NCBI GenBank assembly: GCA_905199855.1 | Contig: CAJKHY010000007.1 | Span: 1 to 42,838 of the forward strand | DNA: 42,838 nt | Source: an uncultured Clostridium sp. | GTDB taxonomy: Bacteria > Bacillota_I > Bacilli_A > RF39 > UBA660 | Reading direction: 5' to 3' | In this document: piece by piece, positions 16,580 through 24,836 of the stretch | Numbering within the stretch: position 1 is the stretch's first letter | Layout of the letters: each line of letters begins with the position of its first letter | The notes under the pieces: generated by a model | What the model saw: the letters and a program-made list of their open reading frames with translations, nothing else | What the model was told of the DNA's origin: nothing | The model's database searches: none | Made by a program: the position numbers and the translations under genes

Positions 16580-17590
16580 GTGTTTAGAAAAAGTACTAAG
16601 AAATGGGTTATAACCTTTATAATATTAGATATATTTGCAATAATATGCTTGATTACTTTTTACGTTCCATTTTTTGGTATTAGAGATTTCTTAATTACTA
16701 ATGCCATGCCCACGATGAGCCACAAGTACATAGCCAGAACATTTTATTCAAATAAAACAATTAAAGAAGTATTAAACAGTAACAAAGTAATTGAAATAGA
16801 AGATAGCACAGATCCAACTAAAATAGATTTTACTAAATTAGTGGACACAGGTCATTATTCTTCTATCTATGAAGAACAAGTACTAAAAAGGGACAAAGGC
16901 AATGACTTATATAAAATAATTACAGTAGAAGAAGATGGATACAAAGCTTATATTGCCGTAATATATGATTCCAAAAGAGTCCATCTAGTAAGTTCTAGTA
17001 ATTCAGGTAAACAAAAAATAGATGAAATTGCCGAAGAAAATGATGCTAAAGTAGCTATCAATGCAAGCGGTTATACCTATGGGAAAAATTATACTAAGAT
17101 ACCTTCAGGAGCCGTTATTATGGACGGAAGAATTGCTTCAAATGTAGGAAAACCTTATTATGGTGGAGGCATCGTTGGTTTTAATGAAGATGGCGTATTA
17201 ATGCTAATTAATGACACGGCAACCGCTGCAATCAATGCAGGTATGGTGCAAGGCATGGAATTTGGTCCATTCCTAATAGTAAATGGTAAAATGGCCGATA
17301 TTAAAGGTGATGGAGGTTGGGGCAAAGCTCAAAGAACAGCAATAGCCCAAAGAAAAGATGGCATAGTACTCTTTCTAGTCAGTGATGGAAGACAATATAA
17401 CAAAGGTATAATAGGCATGAGCATGAAACAAATAGCCACTTTATTACTTAAATATGGAGCCTATAATGCTAGTAACCTCGATGGAGGAAACTCAGCAATA
17501 ATGTACGCAAATGGTAAATATATAAGTACCCCTTCAACCCAAGAAGGCGATGGAGGTAGACATTTACCTAATGCTTGGATAGTAAAATAA
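16580..17590 (+). CDS. Phosphodiester glycosidase (NAGPA domain), membrane-anchored
   Basis: Predicted extracellular enzyme that would remove an alpha-GlcNAc-type sugar from a phosphodiester, as human NAGPA (the uncovering enzyme) does. The 336-residue protein has one N-terminal membrane helix (about 10-32). The NAGPA domain follows: VAINASGYTY, SGAVIMDGRI, FGPFLIVNGK, GGWGKAQRTAIAQRKDG, VLFLVSDGR and NLDGGNSAIMYANG. A TTG is open upstream, but the GTG at 16580 fits better, 4 bases after the previous stop. It is last in the operon, with a terminator just after it. The GRTAIG motif of the family is slightly altered (QRTAIAQ). Confidence 0.85.
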   Translation: MFRKSTKKWVITFIILDIFAIICLITFYVPFFGIRDFLITNAMPTMSHKYIARTFYSNKTIKEVLNSNKVIEIEDSTDPTKIDFTKLVDTGHYSSIYEEQVLKRDKGNDLYKIITVEEDGYKAYIAVIYDSKRVHLVSSSNSGKQKIDEIAEENDAKVAINASGYTYGKNYTKIPSGAVIMDGRIASNVGKPYYGGGIVGFNEDGVLMLINDTATAAINAGMVQGMEFGPFLIVNGKMADIKGDGGWGKAQRTAIAQRKDGIVLFLVSDGRQYNKGIIGMSMKQIATLLLKYGAYNASNLDGGNSAIMYANGKYISTPSTQEGDGGRHLPNAWIVK

Positions 17591-17613
17591 AGATTCAAAA
17601 AGAATCTTTTTTT
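17588..17613 (+). terminator. Terminator of the CotH operon
   Basis: AAAGATTC and GAATCTTT form a stem around AAAAA, followed by TTTT. It overlaps the TAA of the glycosidase gene. The 170 bases after it up to the abiE promoter hold a second hairpin (AAACTGA 17761-17767 with TCAGTTT 17782-17788) and no gene. Confidence 0.85.
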
Positions 17614-17796
17614 ATGCCCATTTTATAAGGGTTTGCGAGGCATCAGTGTTGTCAAAATAATTTTAGGTACAAAAAAATGAGTTTTAAAAAATAGTTCATT
17701 TAAGAAAAGTGCCGAAAGTGGCAAAAATTCTCAATGAAAATAATCTACTTTTTGACAATTAAACTGAAAATGCTTAATTTATCAGTTTTTATCATA

Positions 17797-17833
17797 TTGA
17801 CAATAATACGGATAAATGGTATAATGTCCGTAT
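17797..17833 (+). promoter_or_regulatory. abiE promoter with an overlapping inverted-repeat operator
   Basis: A consensus promoter: TTGACA at 17797-17802, 17-base spacer, TATAAT at 17820-17825, TGG just before the -10. A 7-bp inverted repeat, ATACGGA (17806-17812) and TCCGTAT (17827-17833), brackets the -10 box. AbiEi antitoxins repress their own operon by binding inverted repeats at the promoter, so this is the likely operator. Confidence 0.75.
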
Positions 17834-17855
17834 GAATGAACAAAGAGGTGAAATT

Positions 17856-18482
17856 ATGGATTTTATGACAAAAGAGGAGTTTATAAACGAAAGTAATATA
17901 GAAATCATTCAAAAACTTATGGAAAGAAATAATGGATATATCACTGCAAAAGAACTCGAAGATTTTGATATAAGCAGAAATTATCTATCTATCATGACTA
18001 AAAAGAATATGATAGAAAAAGTGGCTAAAGGAATTTATATAGATTCAGCTAAGATCGAGGATGTATATTATGTACTTAGTGTAAGTACTCCAAAAATAAT
18101 TTATTCTCATATGACGGCACTTTATTTTCATAATCTTTCAATTAAAGCACCAGATAGTTCTTTTGATATAACTGTTACAAAAAAATATAATAATCCTAAG
18201 CTAAAAAAGCATAACGTTTTTTATGTAGATGATAAGTTCTATGATATAGGTGTCACAGAAGCTAAAACACCACAGGGTAATAAAGTAAGAGTTTATGATG
18301 TGGAAAGATGTATTTGTGACATAATTCGTTCTAAAAAAAGAATGGATATAGAGCATGTTAAATATGCAACTAAAGAATATCTTAAAAGAAAGGACAATGA
18401 TCTAATAAAACTTTCAAAGTATGCCGATATGTTTGGTATAAAAGAAGAAGTTATGAATTTTATGAGTATGATGTATGAATAG
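17856..18482 (+). CDS. abiEi: Type IV antitoxin, AbiEi family
   Basis: DNA-binding antitoxin of the AbiE system. It counteracts AbiEii without direct contact and represses the operon. The 208-residue protein has an N-terminal winged helix-turn-helix (about 12-65; GYITAKELEDFDISRNYLS, then MIEKVAKGIYI) and a C-terminal domain with IYSHMTALYFHNL and VRVYDVERCICDIIR, segments typical of the AbiEi family. An ATG at 17832 is open, but it lies in the operator; AGAGGTG at 17844 onward fits the ATG at 17856. It overlaps abiEii by 8 bases. Confidence 0.9.
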   Translation: MDFMTKEEFINESNIEIIQKLMERNNGYITAKELEDFDISRNYLSIMTKKNMIEKVAKGIYIDSAKIEDVYYVLSVSTPKIIYSHMTALYFHNLSIKAPDSSFDITVTKKYNNPKLKKHNVFYVDDKFYDIGVTEAKTPQGNKVRVYDVERCICDIIRSKKRMDIEHVKYATKEYLKRKDNDLIKLSKYADMFGIKEEVMNFMSMMYE

Positions 18483-19311
18483 TATGCAAGTAAAAGATAA
18501 CTTAAAAAATATAGCTGTTAAACGAAACTTGGATTTTAATACATTACTTCGTTTATATATGTATGATAGATTTATAGAAAGATTAGCAGTAAGTAAGTAT
18601 CGTGATAATTTTATTTTAAAAGGAGGCTTCTATTTAAGTACGTTATTTGGATTAGAAAGCCGATCTACTAAAGATATAGATACTGCAATAAAAGATGCTA
18701 ATTTTACTAAAGAAAATGTTGAAAAGATGATTAAATCTATTATTGCAATAGATATTAATGATGGTGCTTTGATAAGCTTCATAGAGATAGGTAACATACG
18801 AGAAGAAGATCAATATGGTGGCTTTAGAGTTATTTTAAATGTAAAGGTAGATACAATTAGAGAAAATTTTCAAATTGATATCGCAACAGGAGATCCTATA
18901 ACACCCAAACCTATTGTATATAAATACCGCCCAATATTAGGGGATAGTTATGTAAATGTATGGTCATATAATATTGAAACTGTAATTGCAGAAAAGCTAG
19001 AAACAATTTTAAGAAGAGCTGAAGCTAATAGTAGAATAAGAGATTATTATGACTTATATTTGATATATACTAAGGGTTGGAATGACGTTAAAATAGATGA
19101 TTTGCGTAAGGCAGTAGATAAAACATTTGAAAAGAGAGATTATACTGGAAATATTGAAGAAGTTGTAGCAATATTAAAAGACAGTGAGATTATTAAAAAT
19201 AGATGGGATTCATATAAGAAAAAATATGAATATGCAAATGACATTGATTATGAAGAAATAATGAAATGCATTGCAGAAATTGTTAAGGAAATAGTACCAG
19301 TCGCAGTATAG
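18475..19311 (+). CDS. abiEii: Type IV toxin, AbiEii family nucleotidyltransferase
   Basis: Nucleotidyltransferase toxin of the AbiE phage-defence and plasmid-stabilisation system; relatives add nucleotides to tRNA or use GTP and slow growth. The 278-residue protein has the family's nucleotidyltransferase core: FILKGGFYL (GG at 50-51), STKDIDTAI (D67 and D69, metal-binding acids) and VETVIAEKLETILRR plus RIRDYYDLYLI in the C-terminal half. All key residues are present, so it should be active. Translation is coupled to abiEi through the overlapping start. Confidence 0.92.
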   Translation: MNSMQVKDNLKNIAVKRNLDFNTLLRLYMYDRFIERLAVSKYRDNFILKGGFYLSTLFGLESRSTKDIDTAIKDANFTKENVEKMIKSIIAIDINDGALISFIEIGNIREEDQYGGFRVILNVKVDTIRENFQIDIATGDPITPKPIVYKYRPILGDSYVNVWSYNIETVIAEKLETILRRAEANSRIRDYYDLYLIYTKGWNDVKIDDLRKAVDKTFEKRDYTGNIEEVVAILKDSEIIKNRWDSYKKKYEYANDIDYEEIMKCIAEIVKEIVPVAV

Positions 19312-19321
19312 GAGGTTTTGT

Positions 19322-19627
19322 ATGAGTAAAGTTAATCAAATGAAGAGAGATAATGATGAAGATATTAATTCAATAAAAGATGTTTTAAACAATAAAAATA
19401 TTGAAGAAATGTTGAAAGTTCATAAATACATGGATAGTAAATATCAGTCAAAAATTAATACTTGGGGTTTAAGCCAATATGGATGGTCTGATGACTTAGG
19501 TTTTACATATGAACTTATTGGAGAAAGTGGGATATCTGAAAATCTAGAAAACATGAATTGCATAATATTAAAATCTTTCAATTTAACAGTAAAGAAACAC
19601 TCTATAAACTTTTCATTATTATCATAA
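19322..19627 (+). pseudogene. Truncated third gene of the abiE operon
   Basis: It starts 10 bases after abiEii with a perfect AGGAGG site. The first 78 or so residues (MSKVNQMKRDNDEDINSIKD to ISENLENM) read as a genuine hydrophilic N-terminus of an unrecognised protein. After about base 19556 the frame runs antisense through the integrase remnant and soon stops, so the 3' part of the gene was lost at a recombination junction. Confidence 0.6.
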
Positions 19628-19887
19628 CCATACTTAGTGGTATCTTTCATTATTTCATCGTTATGCATTCTAAAGTCATCATATAAATCTTTAAATGTCA
19701 TATTGTTATCTTCAACTTTATCAGTAGAAGTAACTAAAAACATTCTTTCTGCATCAGATGCGTCCTTTTTAGTTAAATATCTTTTAGATCTATATTGTTT
19801 AGTAGCACCAAATGCATCTTTATAGCTAAACTTAAAATACCAAGCTCTACCATTCTTAGTAGGCTTAGGATCTTTGTAAACTGCCAT
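19556..19887 (-). pseudogene. Truncated phage-type tyrosine integrase, N-terminal part
   Basis: From an ATG at 19887 with GGTGAAATA before it, about 110 residues match the N-terminus of Tn916/phage-type integrases. There is an AP2-like DNA-binding domain (KNGRAWYFKFSYKDAFGATK, with KRYLTKKDA) and the start of the SAM-like core-binding domain (MTFKDLYDDF, VKLKDFNIMQF). The catalytic domain with the R-H-R-Y residues is missing. Downstream of the junction the frame continues to 19444, only as antisense of the truncated neighbour. It marks a mobile element that once carried or flanked abiE. Confidence 0.75.
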
Positions 19888-20012
19888 TATTTCACCAACT
19901 TTCTTGTAGAAATCCCTAATTGGTGATATAATTAAATACGAGAAATCTCCAAAATTATACTTTGTTATAATTATTTAAGTTTACCGAACTTTAAATTAGG
20001 AATTTTTCACTT

Positions 20013-20041
20013 GATCACTATTCCAGCAGTGGTCTTTTTTT
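20013..20041 (+). terminator. Intrinsic terminator downstream of the integrase remnant
   Basis: GATCACT (20013-20019) pairs with AGTGGTC (20028-20034, one G-U pair), followed by seven T. The 362-base gap 19888-20249 otherwise holds only the integrase start region and the next promoter; I see no gene in it. Confidence 0.7.
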
Positions 20042-20206
20042 ATTAAAAACACTTAATATAATTATCTAATACTTCTACATTATTATTTGTATATTTTATG
20101 TAAAAAATATTCTTAGAAATAAAAAAATTTAACTCACGAATTGATTCTAAAAAAAGTAATTTTTGATACAAATTAACACTATTATCTTATAAACCCACAT
20201 TAATAC

Positions 20207-20235
20207 TTGTTTTTTAATATATTGTTTTGTATAAT
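20207..20235 (+). promoter_or_regulatory. Promoter of the first glycosyltransferase operon
   Basis: TTGTTT at 20207-20212 and TATAAT at 20230-20235 are separated by 17 bases, ending 23 bases before the ATG at 20259. Confidence 0.7.
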
Positions 20236-20258
20236 TAAATTAAGCGAGTGTGATATGT

Positions 20259-21212
20259 ATGATAAAAGTTAGTGTTATTGTACCAGTTTACAACACTTCA
20301 AAATACTTAGAAAAATGTATTGATAGCCTAATCAATCAAACTCTAAAAGAAATTGAAATAATCGTAATCAATGATGGCTCCACAGATACAAGCGATACCA
20401 TTATGCAAAAATATTTATCTAATAAAAAAATTAAATACTTTAAAAGAACTAATCATGGCATTGGAGAAACAAGAAATTTTGGTATAAAAAAAGCAAATGG
20501 TGAATATCTAGCATTTGTTGACAGTGATGATTATGTAGATACTAATACCTACTTAGATGCCTATAACTATGTGAAAAAAAACAATCTAGACCTCTTAATA
20601 TGGAACTATTATCAAGTATATGAAGACAAAAATAACATTCAAAAAATAGATATTCCTTATAATAACATCACCAACATGAAAAAAGATAGCACATTATTAT
20701 TTAATATTAACTATGCTCCTTGGAATAAACTATTCAAAAAAGAAATCTTTAATAAATATAAATTTCCTAAATGCAAATATGAAGATTTTGCTATTTTACC
20801 ATACATCTTATGTGAAGCAAACAATATTGGCAAACTAAACAATTATTATAATTACTACTTAATTCGTGGTAAAAGCGAAACCACCACAGTAGATAAAAAA
20901 ATTTTTGACATCCTAGATATACTAGACAAACATTATTGTTATTTTGTCCAAGAAGGCTATTTAAAAACCAGTTACGAAGAAATAGAGTATTATTTTATTA
21001 AAATATTAACCATGTATATTATAAAACAAAAATATCAAATCAATTATAAAGATGCCATTCATTTTATAAATAATGCCTATGACTATTTAAATAATCATTT
21101 CCCTAATTGGAGAAAAAATAAATATTATCAAAAAAATAAAATAAAAAAAATAATCGAATGTAATAAAATACTATCAAAGAGTTATATAACTATATATAGA
21201 ATATTCAGGTGA
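20259..21212 (+). CDS. Family 2 glycosyltransferase
   Basis: Cytoplasmic or membrane-associated GT-A enzyme that adds a sugar from a nucleotide donor to a growing surface glycan. The 317-residue protein starts with VSVIVPVYNTSKYLEKCIDS, has INDGSTDTS (about 38-46), GIGETRNFGIKKANGEY and the metal-binding DSDD at 88-91. W and E residues in APWNKLFKKEIF and KYEDFAILPYI complete the domain. The C-terminal part is basic and helical. A GTG nine bases upstream is open; the ATG at 20259 matches where the family starts. First of three tightly spaced genes. Confidence 0.9.
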   Translation: MIKVSVIVPVYNTSKYLEKCIDSLINQTLKEIEIIVINDGSTDTSDTIMQKYLSNKKIKYFKRTNHGIGETRNFGIKKANGEYLAFVDSDDYVDTNTYLDAYNYVKKNNLDLLIWNYYQVYEDKNNIQKIDIPYNNITNMKKDSTLLFNINYAPWNKLFKKEIFNKYKFPKCKYEDFAILPYILCEANNIGKLNNYYNYYLIRGKSETTTVDKKIFDILDILDKHYCYFVQEGYLKTSYEEIEYYFIKILTMYIIKQKYQINYKDAIHFINNAYDYLNNHFPNWRKNKYYQKNKIKKIIECNKILSKSYITIYRIFR

Positions 21213-21216
21213 AAAA

Positions 21217-22299
21217 ATGAAAAAAATACTATTTACCTCTTACAATTTAGGTATAGGAGGTATTGAAAAATCCTTGGTTAATTTACTAAGCGAGTTTGAT
21301 TATAATAAATATCAAATTGATTTAATATTACAAGATAAAGATGTATTTTATAATATTGATAAAAATGTAAATATTAAATATTATAAAGTACTTAAATGTG
21401 GTAATATTATAGTTAGAAAGATAATTAATAGACTAAAAATTATGCTAACTTGTATCCTTAATTATCACAAATATGATACTTCCATATGTTATGCAACATA
21501 TGATATACCATCTTCAATTATAACCAGATACGCCTCAAAAAATAACATTCTATGGGTTCACAGTGATTACTTACTATTGTATAAAAATGACATTAACAAA
21601 ACTAAAAATTTCTTCAACAAACTCAAAATAAATAAATTTAAACACATAGTATTTGTATCTGATGAAGCAAAAAATAATTTTACTAAAATATATCCTAATT
21701 TAAAAGAAAAAACAATAGTTATAAATAACCTAATTAATTATAAAGAAATAGAAGAAAAAACTAAAACCAAAGAAAAACTATATAACAAAAAAAATAATCT
21801 AGTATACATAGGAAGACTAGAAGAAGAAAGTAAATGCCTAAGTAGACTATTTAAAACCATGAAAATGATTAAAGAAAATAATAAAGATATTCATTTGTGG
21901 TTAATAGGTGATGGACCTGATAAAAATAAATATGAACAAATAATAGAAGAATATGATATTAAAAACTATGTAACCATGCTAGGCAAAAAAAACAACCCAT
22001 ATCCTTATATAAAACAAAGCGATGCCATTATTTTAGTATCTAATTACGAAGGCTTCCCCGTTGTTTATCTTGAAGCATTAACTTTAAATAAAAATATCAT
22101 TACCACAATAGATGTTACTTCAGGTAGTCTACACATCAAAGATTATGCCCAAATATGTAAGAAAGATAGTGAGGATATATATAATAACATTGTCTCTTAT
22201 TTTGAAAAAAAATTAAAAGTTAAGAAATTTAACATAAATGAATATAACAAAGAAAACATAAAAAAAATAGAAGATATTATAGGTGGTAAAAATGATTAA
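21217..22299 (+). CDS. Family 4 glycosyltransferase
   Basis: GT-B retaining glycosyltransferase for surface polysaccharide. The 360-residue protein begins with the N-domain strand ILFTSYNLGIGGIEKSLVNLL (a GG-E-x-S acceptor loop). It has LVYIGRLEEESKCLSRL at the domain border and ends with the donor-site block LVSNYEGFPVVYLEAL, with its E-x7-E motif. The gene starts 4 bases after the previous stop and overlaps the next by 8 bases. Donor and acceptor sugars cannot be deduced. Confidence 0.9.
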   Translation: MKKILFTSYNLGIGGIEKSLVNLLSEFDYNKYQIDLILQDKDVFYNIDKNVNIKYYKVLKCGNIIVRKIINRLKIMLTCILNYHKYDTSICYATYDIPSSIITRYASKNNILWVHSDYLLLYKNDINKTKNFFNKLKINKFKHIVFVSDEAKNNFTKIYPNLKEKTIVINNLINYKEIEEKTKTKEKLYNKKNNLVYIGRLEEESKCLSRLFKTMKMIKENNKDIHLWLIGDGPDKNKYEQIIEEYDIKNYVTMLGKKNNPYPYIKQSDAIILVSNYEGFPVVYLEALTLNKNIITTIDVTSGSLHIKDYAQICKKDSEDIYNNIVSYFEKKLKVKKFNINEYNKENIKKIEDIIGGKND

Positions 22300-23191
22300 A
22301 TATAGTTTTATAGTACCATGCTACAATGGAGAAAAATATATAGTTAAATGCTTAGATAGTATATTAAAACAAACTGGTAATAACTATGAAGTTATTGTTA
22401 TCAACGACGGATCTACTGATAACAGCATAAACATAATTAATAAATATAAAAACGATAAAAGAATAGTTGTTATTAACCAAAACAACATGGGGCTAAGTTT
22501 AACTAGAAATAACGGAATCAATAAAGCAAAAGGAGAATATCTTATCTTTGTTGACTGTGATGACTACATTCAAAATGACTTTTTAAAAACAATAGATAAA
22601 AATCTAAACGATGAAGATATGCTAAAAATAGGATATACCTTAGTATACGATAATAAAGAAGAAGTAATAAATAATATATCATTTGAAAGTAATGGAGAAC
22701 AAGCATTTAAAAAACTAATTGATTCACGTCTTATGTTTGAAATGTCTCAACAATATATAATAAAAAAAGATTATATGATTGATAACAATTATTATTTTGA
22801 AAAAAATAAATATCATGAAGACCTAGGATTAATACCATATATGATTATCAATGCTAAAAAAGTTAAATCAATACCTTACAGTGGATATATGTATGTACAA
22901 ACTAATAACAGTATCACAAGAAATAGTGATGCCAAAAAAGAAAACAAAAAAGCCTTAGATGTATTATACTTCTTTGATAAATATAAAAACACAAACAATA
23001 AATTATTTCAAAGCTACATGGCTAACGCATGTATTAATAAGTTAAAATATTTAGATAAAGAAGATAAAATTAAATATAAAAAAGAATTAAAAACAAGAAA
23101 AATATATAAATATTTACTAAGTAACAACTTAAAAAGAAAAATAAAAAAAATATTAGCATTTATTAATCTAGATTTAATAGTTTACAGATAA
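22292..23191 (+). CDS. Family 2 glycosyltransferase
   Basis: GT-A glycosyltransferase of 299 residues. It shows YSFIVPCYNGEKYIVKCLDS, INDGSTDNS, GLSLTRNNGINKAKGEY and the metal-binding FVDCDDYI. The later KYHEDLGLIPYMI segment holds the ED pair common to GT2 capsule enzymes. The C-terminus is Lys-rich (KRKIKKILAF). The ATG at 22292 lies inside the end of the GT4 gene with AGGTGG before it; a GTG at 22283 falls within that ribosome site. Last in its operon, before the repeat region at 23192. Confidence 0.9.
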   Translation: MIKYSFIVPCYNGEKYIVKCLDSILKQTGNNYEVIVINDGSTDNSINIINKYKNDKRIVVINQNNMGLSLTRNNGINKAKGEYLIFVDCDDYIQNDFLKTIDKNLNDEDMLKIGYTLVYDNKEEVINNISFESNGEQAFKKLIDSRLMFEMSQQYIIKKDYMIDNNYYFEKNKYHEDLGLIPYMIINAKKVKSIPYSGYMYVQTNNSITRNSDAKKENKKALDVLYFFDKYKNTNNKLFQSYMANACINKLKYLDKEDKIKYKKELKTRKIYKYLLSNNLKRKIKKILAFINLDLIVYR

Positions 23192-23219
23192 AAGTGTATT
23201 TGACACTTAAGTGTATTCA
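23192..23219. repeat. Compound direct/inverted repeat between two operons
   Basis: AAGTGTATTTG (23192-23202) and AAGTGTATTCA (23209-23219) are direct repeats. Between them ACACTT can pair with either copy, and ACACTTAAGTGT (23203-23214) is a perfect 12-bp palindrome. It lies 5 bases before the next promoter's -35 box, so it may be an operator, or a hairpin that ends the upstream operon; there is no clear T-run. Confidence 0.45.
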
Positions 23220-23223
23220 AAAA

Positions 23224-23252
23224 TTGCAAAAAAACTAAATATTTGCTATAAT
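23224..23252 (+). promoter_or_regulatory. Promoter of the polysaccharide ABC exporter operon
   Basis: TTGCAA at 23224-23229, 17-base spacer, TATAAT at 23247-23252 with TGC directly before it (extended -10). The ABC permease ATG follows 28 bases later, with AGGTGA as ribosome site. Confidence 0.75.
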
Positions 23253-23280
23253 CTAAGTATGAGAGTTAGGTGAAATATAA

Positions 23281-24084
23281 ATGTTAGGAATTATAACTAA
23301 TTTTAAAAAATATTCCTTCTTAATGAACCAAATGATATCAAGGGATTTTAAAGTAAAATATAAAAGAAGTGTACTAGGCGTAGTATGGAGTCTATTATAC
23401 CCACTTCTTATGATGTCTGTTATGGCTGTAGTATTTTCTCAAATGTTTAAAATGAGAATGGAAGGAGTAAATTATCTAGTTTACTTAATGACAGGACTTA
23501 TCATGTTTAACTATTTTAGTGAAGCATCTAATTCAGCCATGAGTTCGGTAGTAGGAGCATTTGGTCTAATAAACAAAGTATACATTCCAAAATATATATT
23601 CCCTTTATCTAAATGCTTATTCGTAGGCATCAACTTTTTACTTACACTTGTACCTTGGCTTTTAATAATAGTACTTTCTTATTTTGGCTTAGGACAATAT
23701 ACCTGTCATATAAATTGGTATTATTTGTTATTACCTTACATATTTGCTTGCTTATTCTTATTTACTGTAGGTATATCTTTTATATTATCTACTGTATCAG
23801 TATTTTTAAGAGATATGTTTTATATATATGGTATTATTTTAACAATATGGCAATATTTTACTCCACTATTTTATAGTATAACAATGTTACCATCAAACTT
23901 GCAAAGTTTATTTAAATTAAACCCATTATATTTATTTATAGATTCAGTTAGAGAAATAGTTTTATATAGTAGAATGCCTTCGGTTACAACCCTATTTATG
24001 TGTGGCATTGTCGCAGTACTAAGTACCATAATTGGGTCTATTATATTTAAATCAAAACAAGACAAATTTATATATTATATTTAG
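23281..24084 (+). CDS. ABC-2 type polysaccharide exporter, membrane subunit (TagG/RfbA-like)
   Basis: Permease that moves an undecaprenyl-linked glycan or teichoic-acid-type polymer outward across the membrane. The 267-residue protein has the ABC2-membrane signature: RDFKVKYKRSVLGVVWSLLYPL at about 21-42 (cytoplasmic amphipathic helix leading into helix 1), then about six membrane segments. It contains LINKVYIPKYIFPLS, the coupling-loop block of TagG/Wzm proteins, and the late LNPLYLFIDSVREIVLY segment. The ATPase gene follows by 12 bases. Confidence 0.93.
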   Translation: MLGIITNFKKYSFLMNQMISRDFKVKYKRSVLGVVWSLLYPLLMMSVMAVVFSQMFKMRMEGVNYLVYLMTGLIMFNYFSEASNSAMSSVVGAFGLINKVYIPKYIFPLSKCLFVGINFLLTLVPWLLIIVLSYFGLGQYTCHINWYYLLLPYIFACLFLFTVGISFILSTVSVFLRDMFYIYGIILTIWQYFTPLFYSITMLPSNLQSLFKLNPLYLFIDSVREIVLYSRMPSVTTLFMCGIVAVLSTIIGSIIFKSKQDKFIYYI

Positions 24085-24096
24085 AGGAGTGATGTC

Positions 24097-24831
24097 ATGA
24101 TAGATATTGACAATGTATCTATGAGATTTAATCTTGGAATAGAAAAAAATTTTTCATTTAAGATGGCATTTATAGGTATATTTGATAAAAGCAAAAGGCC
24201 AAAAAAAGAAGACTTTTGGGCTTTAAAAAATGTAAGTCTACACGTAAACAAAGGAGAAGTCGTTGGTTTAATAGGCTCGAATGGTGCAGGGAAATCAACT
24301 CTATTAAAATTGGTAAGTGGAGTCATGAAACCTACAAAAGGCAAAATAACAGTAAACGGAGCAATATCTCCAATGATAGAATTAGGAGCGGGTTTTGATC
24401 CTGAATTAACCGCAAGAGAAAATATTTATCTAAATGGAGCAGTATTAGGGTATTCAAAAAAATTTCTCGACGAAAAATTTGAAGAAATAGTAGAATTCTC
24501 GGAACTAAGAGATTTCTTAGATGTACCAATAAGAAACTTTTCTTCAGGTATGACAGCAAAACTTGCCTTTTCAATAGCAACTATAGTTAACCCAGAGATA
24601 TTAATAGTAGACGAAATATTATCAGTAGGAGATATCAAATTCCAAGAAAAAAGTAAAAGTAAAATGCTAGAAATGATAAAAGGTGGTACTACTGTTTTGT
24701 ATGTTTCGCACTCATTAGATTCAATTAAACAATTATGTGATAGAGCTATGTGGCTAGAACACGGTGAGGTACAAATGATAGGCAATGCCAAAGAAGTGTG
24801 TGATAAATATTATGAAAGGCAACTTGGGTGA
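24097..24831 (+). CDS. ABC-2 type polysaccharide exporter, ATPase subunit (TagH/RfbB-like)
   Basis: ATPase that powers the permease encoded just upstream. The 244-residue protein has Walker A GSNGAGKST (about 62-70), the ABC signature FSSGMTAKLAF, Walker B ILIVDEILSVGD and the H-loop VSHSLDSI. The leading DFWALKNVSLHVNKGEVVGLIG is typical of Wzt/TagH ATPases. It stops at the nucleotide-binding domain and lacks the C-terminal carbohydrate-binding domain of Wzt O9a-type proteins, so substrate choice may rest with the permease or a lipid cap. It overlaps the ribosome site of the next GT2 gene. Confidence 0.93.
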   Translation: MIDIDNVSMRFNLGIEKNFSFKMAFIGIFDKSKRPKKEDFWALKNVSLHVNKGEVVGLIGSNGAGKSTLLKLVSGVMKPTKGKITVNGAISPMIELGAGFDPELTARENIYLNGAVLGYSKKFLDEKFEEIVEFSELRDFLDVPIRNFSSGMTAKLAFSIATIVNPEILIVDEILSVGDIKFQEKSKSKMLEMIKGGTTVLYVSHSLDSIKQLCDRAMWLEHGEVQMIGNAKEVCDKYYERQLG

Positions 24832-24836
24832 TGTGC

